A stretch of 64,000 nucleotides of DNA, from positions 1,488,001-1,552,000 of the forward strand of contig CP103029.1 of NCBI GenBank assembly GCA_024752435.1, given 5' to 3'. Every line of letters begins with the position of its first letter. Within the stretch, counting starts at the first letter, position 1. This DNA is from Allantophomopsis cytisporea. Lineage: Eukaryota > Ascomycota > Leotiomycetes > Phacidiales > Phacidiaceae. The translations under genes were made by a program, and so were the position numbers. The notes under the pieces were generated by a model. It did no database searches. It was given only the letters and a program-made list of their open reading frames with translations, and had not been told where the DNA came from. Below are positions 1 through 12,000 of this stretch, in pieces.

Positions 1-1161
1 TCTGATCATGTGGATCGTGTACCGCAAATGGAACGTCTCGAGGCTCCAATGGCATCTGATACTCCAAGGCTGCTGGTGGAGGCAGGTCACTGGTGTTAAG
101 CATTGGTGGGGCCATTGCAGCTGTTGGAGAAAATGCATCACTTGAGGAGTATCGATGAGGACCACCGCCATAACCATCCTGGCTATCCATGTATGCTTGC
201 TGGCCGTTGAAATCTGAAAAATATCCCTGCTGAGATTCCAACATCGTCCCTGCTCGACTCTGTTCATATTGTCCCTGCTCTATGAAACCAATCGTGCCAG
301 CGCGACTTTGATCGTACTGGCCACCCTGGTGCTCAGTGTATCCGCCCTGATAAGCTGGGTTGAAGGCGTAATTAGCACTCGTCCCTGCGGACATTGAAGG
401 TATTGGAGATCGATTATCGTGATATCCATCTGTAGGCTCCGGCATGAATAGAGAGTCGCGGCCATAGGAGGATCGTCGTTGAGGTGTTGAAATATTTCGA
501 ATCCCGAGCTGCCCTCCAGGAATATATCCTTGATATTCCGGTGCTCTCTGGCCATAAGAACTAAAATCACTGCTCATAGTGTCCAAACGTGTACTCGACT
601 GAGGCCTCATCAATGATTGTGTTCTCGAATCCGGTTGGTTATTGTAGCCCTGAGCTCCATATGGATCGCCTTGATATGAATTTAGCGCTGCGAGTGAAGC
701 CGCACGGGAGCCATCATTGGATGAATGTACTGTATCATCTGCAATGTGTACACGAAGGCCACCTTGGTTTTGATCGGAGAATGAGGAAGAGCCCATGAAC
801 TGTGATAGGAGCATCGTCCTACGTTTCTGGTATCTGTGGTAGATTAGTACATTTGTCAGCCAATATGTCGTATGTTTCTCGATGGATGCTCAAATTGTCT
901 GGATATGGTTTTCGTTCTGGTGGAGTCTTACCCTTTTTCTGTGATATCTCCTTCCTATGATTCATGTCAGCAATGATTCCCTCTTGTGTAAAGCACGTAA
1001 TTGTGAAAGTAAACATGTACAATGGATACCATAATATCGTAACCGGAGATACACTCCGGATGTACAATGGGCGTCCACTAGACTAGGCTTTATTTACTAA
1101 CCTCCAACTCATGTTCGAGCTCTTGCAGCTTCACCTGCAATTCTGGGTTGTCTTCCGCCAT
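1..1161 (-). CDS. cps1: Cps1/DIP2-like AMP-binding protein, N-terminal part (runs off left edge)
   Basis: Three exons are visible on the minus strand: 1161-1102, a 23-nt exon at 954-932, and 833 to the window edge. They are joined by GT-AG introns with donors GTTAGT and GTAAGA. The spliced start reads MAEDNPELQVKLQELEHELE, then EGDITEKG, then YQKRRTMLLSQF. This is the DMAP1-binding domain signature (ExELxxGDITxKGYxKRR) that opens animal DIP2 and its fungal homologues Cps1 and Mug62. The next 250 or so residues are Gln/Tyr/Gly/Ser-rich and disordered, with a near-duplicate QYDQSRAGT and QYEQSRAGT. The family continues into tandem adenylate-forming (AMP-binding) domains, which lie outside the window, so the enzymatic part is inferred. 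Cochliobolus CPS1 is known as a virulence-related adenylate-forming protein. The frame stays open to base 1. Confidence 0.75.
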
Positions 1162-2642
1162 CTTTATTGTTGTTTACCAGTTCGTTCGATTGTCGCGACA
1201 AGTCCTGGTACCTTGGAACAAGTTGTGCTCGTATTCGCGCAGCTCAGGGGAAGTCGCAGGTGGAAGAGTCCAGCGTCGAGCACGGCGTTGAGGACATGAG
1301 CAACAATATTCCAATTGACCGAGGAAGGTAATACGAGTTCAGGAGAGCAGAAGCTGTGAAATCGAATCCTGAACTCAGGGTCTGGTACTCTCATCTCAGG
1401 TCGCATACGTAGGAGGATCCTCGCTTAACCGCCGCACCCCGGTAAAATATTCCCCACTGGATTGAGGAGAATCCTGCTAAAAGTTTTGGCGTGCATACAG
1501 TAGTTTCCTTTCTCTATTTTCTACATTTGCTCGAACTTCTCTTCTGTTCTTTTCATCTACAAAACTTCAACATGCGCTCTCCTAACCATCGACAATCCGA
1601 CCAGTGAAGCTCAGCTTTGAGGATCATGAATCTTTCCACTCGATGTCTTCATTCTCGGGTCAAGATCACCCGATGAGTTTGTCGTCGCGGTCCATGTTCG
1701 AATCCATGGACTCGGGTCTGGCTCGAAGTTGATCGAGATTGGACTTGTCCAATTCTCACCGATCTTTTGACCCTGCATGATGTCATGCGTTCGTATTGAG
1801 TATCTTGGGGAACATCGTGGCAATACCTCTCGCGAAGATTCGACTCACGACTGAGCAGCTGGCTCTCTTCCAATAACAGCATATGGATTGACTTTCTATT
1901 ATGTGCTATATTTAGATGGCCTAATGGAGAGTATCAGAGGGCGCTAACTCAAACAGTATCCCCAAAGGATGATCTTTGAACTGGTAAGTCGCTATTTTCA
2001 TTTATTTGGTTCTTTGTCCTCGATCTGGACCAGCAAACTCGCGACAGTATTATGATGAAGCAAACAATTTACAGACCTGTTCTGAGCCGTAGCATTCAGC
2101 ACCATGTGGACTACATCTGCATGGAATGGATGTTATGCATGTTGATACACTTGGAGACCTTCTGAATACACATTCCTTTGAGCACTTTTGAATATAAAGA
2201 AGCTATTTGAATATTTACTGATCTCGAAACAGATTATTTTCTATCGCCTCACGATGAATTAATACGCCTAGCTAGGCTTTGTAATACGATCTTTGCAAAA
2301 ACGTAAGCCTACTCAGATTTAGCCAGTAACGCACTATAGTAATGTTAAGATGGGCTTCTTCAAAGAATGCGCGCCTTTATTCTTTATTGTTGTTTTCCGG
2401 CTATTACATTTTCGCTCAAAGTCCATACTCTTAAAATAGTCAATAAAGTTATCGTACCTTCACCTGAGCTAGTTTGTGTCTTTGTGTTTCAAACGTCGAA
2501 AGTCCTATTGTAGGTGAATTCTTTCATTAAATAGTCGGTATTCTTGCTGTTCGTGCTGGCAAGTGGAATCAATTCCTATTAATATATGAAGCCGCTGCTA
2601 CCCACATGGGTTGAAGTTTTCAAATAACTTCTGTACGAGCTT
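1162..2642. other. Intergenic region, no gene seen
   Basis: About 1.5 kb between the divergent starts of the Cps1-like gene and the unknown gene at 2643. Short ORFs at 1611-1882 on the minus strand overlap in two frames and have no recognisable motif. The second half is AT-rich. It presumably holds both promoters. Confidence 0.6.
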
Positions 2643-4701
2643 ATGACCAATTTCTGGAGAAAGAAAAAAAAAATGGTTACTACATACACTAATAACAGTT
2701 TACTCAACTCTAATCAATCATACTCTGACATCCTTAACGCTGGTCCAGCTGCGCTGCCGCAATATGAGGGGTTATACGACATGAACAACCCTGAAATCTT
2801 TGGAGATGAGTTTTCTGGCCTCTTCAAGTCTCCTATACTAGACACTAACACCGACACCATACCCAGCGAGGGCAACCCACTTCCACCATTTGAGCTTTCA
2901 CACGATACCTGCCAATTTGATGACTTTTGGCTAAACGAATTTGGTTTCTCTATTCCAGAGGAAGGTACTTCTAGCAGTCTCCCTAACATCAAATCTCAAT
3001 ATCCTGAGACAATCAACCCTGATATCCTAGCCTATCCAATACCTGATCTACCGTGTCAACTATCAAGTCCAAGTCCTGATTTTTTTGAAAGTAACCCCTC
3101 CGGTGTCGTCGTTGGCCATCCTCCCTTTGATACGGCACCCTGTGATGTCAACAATTTCTGGGTGGCGATCGAGAATGACATTTTGAGAGCAAACATACCT
3201 TTTAGAACAGATATAACATCAAGATCAAGTACACCTTTTAGCAACTACAATCCAGATTTCACCAGTGGGACTTCGCAAGGTCTTTTCGACAATTCGTTTT
3301 CATGGAACACACTGCAGAGAAAGGCACCTAGCACTACTTCAATAGGCTGTGGTGTTTCACCAAGAGAACAATTCCTCCAGTCCGGACTTAAGTCACTTCC
3401 GCAGAGAGTACCAGGAAAGACATGGATCAAAACCAACAGGCTAACACGAGGAGATAATATGAGATCTACAAACGTTTCAACCATCCCTCAATACAGTCCA
3501 CTTCCACAAATTCCAGCAAGCTGGGGAACCATTCAATCTGATGGTCTGCCACTCTTTCGTTATACGCAAAGTGGCGAGCTCTACCCAGCAGCCAAATTCA
3601 GTCCCGAGAATATATATGAATATATATTTAGCCACCCTTTGAATATTCCTCCCCAAGGTCACGATAATTCTCACAACTCTCTACTAACGCTCTGGATCGG
3701 TATAGCCCCTGCTGACTCTGCCCGACGATATGCTACCTCTGAATCAGACAAGTGCCGATTCAAGGACTGTCCTGTCACCAATCATTCAATAACTAAAGGC
3801 ACTTTCCGTGTGACCTTCGACGAACAGTACTTCGCTGATGCCGAGCTCGACCCTTATAATAACGCCGGGTATGTACATCTTTACTGCCTCGAAAAGAATC
3901 TTGATTTCCCCACCCTTTGTCGGACAGCAAATGTCCAGCCTGACACTCGCGAATTCAGCAAGGAGAAAAATAGAGCCGCTGTCACACACAACAATCCTTC
4001 ATTTGCAAGTTTTGTCCGCCGATACAAGGAATTATCGCAGCCATGGTCTGAATCTAATCCTTACACATATAAAAAAACTCTTTGTTATAAACTCACTAGG
4101 GGCACTTTGGCAAGCGAGAGCCCTGCAAGAAAGAAGACAAGGCTCGCGCGATATGGGAAGATGACTGCCAATGGTGGCTTTTCAAATACTCTTGAGAGAC
4201 ACTTGGGTAATTTGGATGTGTATGCAGCCAACGAGCGCGAGAAGTGGACCCAGAAACACCAAAAGCAAGTCCAGGTCAAGGACAAGCCAAAAAAAGCAAG
4301 GAAGCGCAAGCTCACCTATACATCCAGTGAAGACGAGGAAGATCGCCCAAAAGTCACCGAGACTAACACTTTACAACAGCAATTGCAGACAGAAGAGAAT
4401 CTGCGAGACTACACATCCAGTGGAGATGTGGTCCGTGATCTCGAGGCTGACTTAGGAAAAGTTTTACAAGATAACTCTACATGGGGAAAAAAATCCGCAG
4501 CAGGAGATACCGCTTGAAGAGATTTCGCAGGACGATAGCTCGTTGAGAGTGCTTGAGGCCGACTTAGAAAAAGCCCTTCAATATGAGATGTCCCAAGAAG
4601 ACCACAAAGTCCCCGAGAGTCCTAATTCACTCTTCGATGATTCTGATGTCGAAAGGCCCTCTAAACGCTTGAGAATAGAACAATTCGTTCCTTGCATATA
4701 A
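2643..4701 (+). CDS. Unrecognised nuclear-looking protein with apparent +1 frameshift near the 3' end
   Basis: A 624-codon frame opens at 2643 (a second Met lies at codon 11) and stops at 4517. The first 200 residues are acidic, aromatic and Pro/Ser-rich (for example IFGDEFSGLF and FDDFWLNEFGF), like an activation domain. Residues about 310-460 are more ordered and carry Cys and His (KCRFKDCPVTNH, GYVHLYCLEKN). The C-terminus has a basic stretch (KPKKARKRK) that fits a nuclear localisation signal, followed by acidic TSSEDEED. Removing one base from the A7 run at 4487-4493 continues the protein through EEISQDDSSLRVLEADLEKAL to a TAA at 4701, giving about 685 residues. The coordinates given include that extension. 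I do not recognise the family; a transcription-related role is inference from composition. No intron is needed before the A7 run. Confidence 0.6.
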
Positions 4702-4905
4702 CGGTTTCTGCAGCAGATCGGCTGGCCGATCTGCTGTATAGTTAGAAAGGTTTCGTACTATTTGTTATCAGTCATATGCATAGCGGGTATTGAGTGGAGT
4801 TTACATAGGCATGGTACTAGAAGCGTAGCATCAAAACAGTTTGTATAATTTCTAATTAGATCACCATTTATATTCTTCAAACACTCTTAAGTGTTCGACC
4901 TTGCT

Positions 4906-7900
4906 TCACTGACTCAGCCGCTTTGTTCTCTTCTCATCTTCAAGATCCTCAAGTTGCTCGTCCATATCGATATGAATTCTGAGTTCCTTCTCACTCAAAA
5001 CTCTGTATATGTCCTTCAACTCTTCGAAGTTCATGATGTCTCGTAAGTGCGTGAAAGCAAACATAGCTAAATTCTTAGCCCAGGGCACCGCTCTCAGACC
5101 CCTAAAGAAGACATCTCTAGCCTTGTGTTTGAACTCTTTCGTATGTATGCACCATAGAATGTACAGTTGCCAAATTCTCCAATTATGCTTGCAGCCGATA
5201 CTATCAACTGCATTCTCGAATGCCGATCTGGTAGAATTCACATTCTCCATAGCCATCGAATGGCGAATTGCAAAGATTCTTGCGGGGAAATTGTCGTTGT
5301 CTACTGTGAGGACTGTCGAGATAAGGATAGTACGCACACGGTCATCGATTCGTAATCTCGATTCGTTCCAGGCAAACAATGATAGGAAGATAGTATTGTT
5401 GGGAAATAGTTCAATGGACTCAGTTAGTTGATCTCTTAGCAACGCTGGACGGAAAGAGCTAGAGTATGTTAGTAATTAACTTCAGAGAGAGATAGAGCTC
5501 TTACCCTAAACGTGCGTGAAGACTTAGCAGCCTAGCAGCTGACTGATGAAGCAGTTCGTTCGACCAGCTTCTTTCAAGACTACGAACACTCATGTCTGCC
5601 ATTGACGTCCGGAAAGAGGCGATTGCTGCAGTAACATTTCCTTGACGAGAAGTTGCTCCAGGAGCTGCCATGTATTCGAGCAAAGCACATAGCTCAGCAA
5701 ATACCATTGCATGTAGTAGACCACCTGTAGATACAAGATATTCTCGAGTTGAGTTGAGATATTGTTTCACCTTCAGTATCACAACCGGAGATACAGACTC
5801 AACCGAAGAGGGAACAAGCATTGACTTATCAACAGAGTCTATGTTATCTCGAATGTTTAGCACGTATACAAGAGCGCGATCAAGGTCGTCGTGGTCAAGC
5901 GCCGACCAGACAAGTGAATGCCACAAAAATACGAAATCTTTTTGCTCATGCTCAGGTATGGAACCTTTCATGCTTAAGGCAGCGAAGAAGGTGTTCGTGG
6001 CGATATTGGCATTTCCCCTGGAATCTTCGATCATACCATAAGCATTGTAAAGCCGCAGACTTGTTGAATGTCTTTTGAGAAGACTTTTGCACGTTTTCTT
6101 TATGTCCTGTGGCTCGTTTTCCAACATGAATGACAAGTAGTATTCCAGGTAGTCAACATCAGTAAACTTCGCTGTAAGGCTGCTCATGGATGATTTGACA
6201 AAGGAATAGCTAATTGCTGAATCATTGTTATTCTGCAAACTCCGCCATGAATCTAGCACGCGTAGCCAATGAGGTCCACTAAAATAAGTAGCAGGAGACG
6301 TAACAAATCTTCTGCACGGAGCCCCGAAGATGTCTTTGATAACAATTGGTGGCTCCGATTTGCGTGCCATATTATGCAACGAGTCTGTACTCTCAATAGA
6401 CTTGACACGATTCTGTTGATTGTCTACGTATGTGCTGGTCGGCGAGAAATCGTTTCTGACGAATGGATCTTGCCACCAAGACTGCTGTATTCCATGTTTC
6501 GAAAATGGTGGCAATTGACAAAAAAGCAAGAATGCGTCAACAAGCAAAGTTCGAAGTGCTTCAGCTAACTCTGAGTCTGGAATAAAGACCAGGAATGGTT
6601 CTATATCGTTAAACAAGACAACTCGATAGGGGTCATCTTCAGTGACCTCGTCCATCGTACGAGCAGGTTCCTTGGAATTCGCTGCCATTGACAGCTCTGC
6701 CATTTGCCAATCGTGAAATATTGATTTCTCATGTCTTTGATTGAAATTGACCTTTTTATCTGTGCTTGGCTGAGGAAAATCCACGTCATCAGGATTAGTG
6801 AAGAATTGATGCCAACCAAGTGAGCCTTCTTCACCAATCCGTAGCACCTCCGACTCCCAAAACTCCTTGAAAGGCCCATTGATCACCTTCTCTGCCTGTT
6901 TTGATTGTAGTTCATTGGGAGTGTATATGTTTAGTTCAAGCAAGCCTTGCCAGATGGCCGTTGCTAACTCAGAGAATCCAGATTCACGGATGAAAAGTGA
7001 TGCGCGAAGGATTGTATACACCAAGCTCTCTAACAATGCCTGAGACTTCTCCTTGCTTTTATCCTCATTGTGGATGTTCTGCCGTAGCATAACGATACGT
7101 GATATGAAGATGTCTCGAACTTTTTCATACTTGAATGTCGCAAATGTACTTTGCTGAAAGTCGAGGTATCGTTTGCCAAGCAAAGAGCTTGTCAGATGCT
7201 CTGCAGAAATGGTTTCCCACTTGTTGGCTAGAGTCTTGAGGTCCCAGATCTTTGAGCCCTCAGCCATCAATCCCACCAACAGCCGTTCTTGGTCTTCCAT
7301 CTTAGAAATTTCACGAGGCACAGTGGATCTCTGAGAGCTGATATTATGAAGAGCCTTCTCATACATATGAATTTTTATATCAGCAGTACTCCTTCTCTCA
7401 GCAATGGTTATCTTTCTTCGAGTATCAAAACCCAGTAAAGTGTCTTGGTGGCTTATCAAAGCAAGCCATGCTTCAACATCTTGCGGATTTTGCTCAACAC
7501 TTCTTGACAAGTCGATACCTTTCTGTCTGATAGCCGCATCGAACTTAATACTTCTTCCATTATCTGAATCTGAGGTCGTGTCTGTGGCGTACTCTAATTC
7601 TTCATCTAAAGGATAATCTTTGGCTTTGGCCTTACCTTCAATAGAACGGTAATGATTTCTTCCATCGTCGGAGGATATGTCGTCATCGTCTTGATGACCT
7701 TCACTGCGAGATTTTTGGCGAGACCCACGAAGAAGGATGAAATCAGCCCTATGACCAATCACCGTTGGTCAGCAGATACACATTTTGGAGAGGTTTAACT
7801 ATATAGATGAGGACTTACTCTACGTCGTACTCATCAGAGATATCATTGTTCGGCCGAACTTTGATGAGGCGTACTGGCTTTTTCTCATTCTTGGAAAACA

Positions 7901-8417
7901 CATATTTCTCCCTCTGAGAGATCCCTCCTCGACGGCTGCTGAGTACTAACCCCTTATCATCACTGGCATCACGGTCGATTTTGATATCCGCCTTACACCC
8001 GAGAATACCGCCAGCGCCAAATCGCCGAAATGGGGGAATGTCGTAACGATGTATACTTCCATAGACAATGTTTTTAACGTCTCCTTTTCTATCCACCACA
8101 AATGGGTTCAGATCATCATTGACTGGAAGTACTTCAACTGGGTTCGGTGCCGGGCGATCCAAAGTTGTTTGCCGTTCCCTGCTGCGAGGTCTTTCAGGAG
8201 TTCGGCGACGATGTTTCTTTTTGCGATCGCCTTCGGTGTATCCTCGTCGATGTACTTCGTTTCTTTCATGACTTCTTCTTGACTCAGAGCCATTGACGTC
8301 ATGCCTTCTCCTCTTCGATGAGCGTTCTTCTGAGGTGTGAAGTACTTCTCTAGTGGCAACCTTGGGCTTAAAAGACCCAAATTTAGGGACACTTGTCTTC
8401 GCCGCTTCCTCGGACAT
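4906..8417 (-). CDS. NRDE2: NRDE2/Nrl1 nuclear RNA surveillance protein
   Basis: Three exons: 8417-7819, 7748-5505 and 5458-4906. Donors are GTAAGT and GTAAGA, acceptors CATAG and CTCTAG, with a TACTAAC branch site in the second intron. The spliced CDS is 3396 nt (1131 aa), in frame throughout. It starts MSEEAAKTSVPKFGSFKPK and then has an Arg/Lys/Glu-rich disordered region, as in NRDE2. The middle shows the family's conserved region (RSVEQNPQDVEAWLALISHQD) followed by helical HAT/TPR-like repeats to the C-terminus. NRDE-2 acts in nuclear RNAi in worms. Human NRDE2 binds the exosome helicase MTR4, and fission yeast Nrl1 acts with Mtl1 in splicing and RNA surveillance. The gene is divergent from UTP10. 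The first Met of the longer open frame at 8600 is rejected because the family start is at 8417. Confidence 0.9.
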
Positions 8418-8789
8418 GGTAAAAAAGCAACTCACAAAGATGATGTGAGGCTCTATATGGCTGGAATTCGTTGCCTTTTGAAGCTTTTGACTTTCACTGC
8501 ACGTGATGTTGATTGAGTGTATTTCAACGGCAGTACTGAGTACGGGTGGGGTAATCTCCACTTTGTACAAGTTTAGGCTCGCCTTCTGTCGTCTCTGCAC
8601 TTATTCGTGGATTTGCATTTACTGCTTCGATCAAGGCTGATGCTCTGAAGAGAAATTATAGGATCCCGCAACACAATAAGCGTTGTAGCATGGGTGTAAT
8701 AAACGATTTTCGCAGGGAGTCGTGACAATTGTCGTATTTCTGAAGCCTCAGGAAACCTTTGTCACAAACAGAAATGGACAAAGTTGACT

Positions 8790-9047
8790 CTAGTAGTTTT
8801 CTGGAATTTCCAATTCCAAGTTGCTAGTAATTGGGCCCTCGTCAACACTGCAGACGAATTGATATTGGTCGGGCTGTCGGGCGATGGTCAAAGCAGCAGG
8901 CAATAGGTGGCCGGCTAAGTCTCGGGTATTCTTCCCGTTCTGATTTGGGGAAACAAAAAAGTTTAGAGCTTGACTTGCGAGAACTTCACGATAACGCGCC
9001 TCTTCAACCGGATCTTTCAACAACGCCAGACATGAGATTATGCGCAT
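8790..9047 (-). CDS. Possible small protein, 85 aa, head-to-head with UTP10
   Basis: A single open frame begins MRIISCLALLKDPVEEARYR and ends LELEIPENY. Its ATG lies 43 bp from the UTP10 ATG on the opposite strand and its stop is about 370 bp from the NRDE2 start. Composition is balanced and protein-like, with no low complexity. No signal peptide, motif or family is recognised. It could be chance coding potential inside a bidirectional promoter, or the first exon of something longer. Confidence 0.35.
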   Translation of the reverse strand: MRIISCLALLKDPVEEARYREVLASQALNFFVSPNQNGKNTRDLAGHLLPAALTIARQPDQYQFVCSVDEGPITSNLELEIPENY

Positions 9048-9090
9048 AACTTCAAACGAATGAGATTAGGAAGACACACTTCGATATAAA

Positions 9091-12000
9091 ATGGCCTCTT
9101 CGTTGAGCGCGCAGTTGTCCCAAATTGCGGCAAATTCGACAAATTCTCTCAATCTCAAGGCGCAAAAGGCACAACATGGAAAATCTTTAATTTTCGAGCC
9201 ACGGGTGGCGTCCTCGCAGAGCTTCGATACTTTGTATATACTATGCCATGAAGGCTTCCAGGAGTTATGTCTTCTCGACCCTCGGTTTCGCGAGTTTCAA
9301 AGAACGATTTTCAGCGAACAAAGTCAGTCAGAAGATAGGACACAGATGACCAAGAGTCAAAATGAGGAACTCGATAGAAGGATAGAAGCATTCTTAGGAC
9401 TTGTAGGCGCAAGATTGAGACTAAGCCCTGCTGTGAAAGCTGTGGAATGGTTGATTCGTCGCTTCAGGTACTTCTAGTTTTGATCGATCCGTGTTGATTT
9501 TGCTAACTTCTTCAGAATTCATGAATACAACACAGCCTTCGTCCTGACCACTTTCCTTCCATATCATACGCTCCCTATTTTCACTACTCTCCTTTCAATT
9601 CTTCCCGCAAATATTCCTCAAGCGTACAAGTTCCTTCAACCATATGCCAGATCACTGACATCACCGCCGAGACATACGATTGTTCATACTGCGATTAACA
9701 ACACCGCATTCACTTCTCTGTTGAGTAGTTATGTTCTGCGAATTTGCAAGGCTCGACAACAATACTCCGCCCTGATTTCCTTCTGGGCTGGCGTTATGAC
9801 CCAGGCCGTTAACTCCATGCTCGACAAGTCCAGATCAGGTCGGAAGGGAGTTCAGTTGCAAAATGAGCAAGAAGTCACTCTCCGATTACTTCCTATACTC
9901 AACGAAGGTCTTGCGATGAAGAAGGTACCGGAACTTCAAATTGCTTGTTATATGCTTCTTGCGATCATGGCGTCAAAAGGTGGTTTAGGAGACGAGATGC
10001 TCAATGCCATGATGAGAGCAGTGGTCCTGAACTTGACACCCGAGGCAACACTCCCAGGTATTGTCTGTCTTACTGTCTTAAACCAGCAGAAGGAGACGAT
10101 TTTGCTGCCAAAGGCTATGGCCAAAGATATCCTCCAGATTGAGGGACTTCCACAGACTCTCACGACACTTTCGAAACAGCGCCGTGTGGATAAGCTGGCC
10201 AATGGACTTTGTTCGACAACCATCGAGAGACTGGCAAAGGCTGGCGATACATCTGGGTTATTTTTTGTTGAGCATATGGTTCAAAACGGTGTTTTGACAA
10301 ATGCACAATCGACAGGCGTTGTTAAAGCTCTCTTGCAAGCGGCTCATCGTCTTGACGACACTTCAGATGCTGATGGAACGATCCGCAGTCAATTAGCATC
10401 GGCCTTAGTCGGCTTGGCTGAAAGTTCAGGTGAAGTCGCCATTGTAGTTCGTGCTGCTATTGCAGACTCTGGATTGGACATTGATGAACTTGAGCTCAAG
10501 CTTCAGACAAGCATACGACCAAAAGCAATTGCTGCTGCTCCTGAAGAAGACGTTGATATGGACTCTGTTGAGAAGATCGAGTCTGGCCGTCCTGTCTTTG
10601 CCGATCTTTATACACGCCTTTCATCTCAAGTGATTACTGAGGTGTCTTTCTTGTCACATGAAAAATCCAATGTGTTCACTGATTTGGCTCAAGCTTTTAT
10701 GCTTGCTTCATCTAACCCAGAAGATCTCGAGAGCTTTGTCAGTATTCCATTACTTCGAAAGGATTCTGCACTTTTCTTGACATTCTTCATGCGTGTATGG
10801 ACAGGCCCATTTCCCGTTTTAGCTAAGGCTGCCGCCCTTCAAGTGGCTACGAAATATCTGAGATCGATTCAACCATCTCAAGAGGACTTCCAGGCTATTA
10901 TTCCTTACCTGATTACCGCGCTGAGCGACTCGGCTGTAAAGGTTCGACGTTCCGCTGTTGAACTTCTACTTGCCCTCGAAAGTCTTTTGCCTGCTGATGT
11001 GAAGAAAAAGACGAAGGCTGCTAAGCAATGGGCCTACGATGATATCTATGGAACTGGAGAACAAACTGAAGCTACTAAATGGCTCGCTCCTGATCAGGTT
11101 GCTCGCTTAGTGCACGACATTATGGTTCCAGCAGTTGAGGAATGCATCCTTGACAGGGATCACATTAACTCCTTGTTTGAGAGAGTTCTAAATGGGCCGA
11201 AGAAGACTCAGAGCCCAAAGAAGAACGATAACTCTGTACTTCCTCAGACCTTGAGAGCCTCAATTATCTCTTTCCTCGCCAGTCACGTCATCAACACTCC
11301 AGTCTACATAGTCAAAATACGTGTGCTGGAAGGTCTGAACAGGGTTCGTGGCGTTCCAGGAATGCCACGTACCAAGGTTCTATTACCAGTCCTTCAGCAA
11401 TGGGCTGGGAAAACTGCCAATCAGGTCAAGGAAATTTGCACTGCCGAGCAAATCGACAGCTCTGATGTCGATCGTCATGCTGCTGCTATTGTCGATTCCA
11501 GTGATAAGGACGGTTTGGAGTACTTGGCATCAATTATCAGTGGAGAGCACGTTACAGAGCGCCCTGCTCTGGTGACGGCAGTTTTTGCTAGAATCCAGAA
11601 ACTCTGGCCAAACTTGAAGGATGATGCAAAGGTTCATCTGGCTCAAATACTTATGGATGTTGCCCAGCCGCTTGAGCATGATGACATTGCAGCGCCAGTA
11701 TCTCAGGGTGAAGCCATGGATCTTCTTAGAACTGTTGTTTTACCCACAGAGGTATTGCACTCCTTCCTGTCACAGCTCCCGACAGCCGCAAAGCTGGCTG
11801 ACAAGCCACCTGCCACCAAGCGTAGACGAACGAGCCACGGAGAAGTCGCCAGAACCAACCTACAAGACTCTAAAGAACTTACGGCTGCGATTAAGAAGGT
11901 TACCTTCGTATTGCAGCTCGTTGACAGCTCCGACCCCGCAGAACACCCAGATCTTCTCCGTGATCTCTTCAACACTTTGGCAGAACTTCAGCATTTCAAG

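Noticed and set aside
4461..4500. 40-nt intron restoring the frame of the 2643 gene
   Set aside because: GT and AG are present and the length fits the phase, but 40 nt is shorter than every other intron in the window, the donor GTTTTA is poor, and the adjacent A7 run explains the shift more simply.
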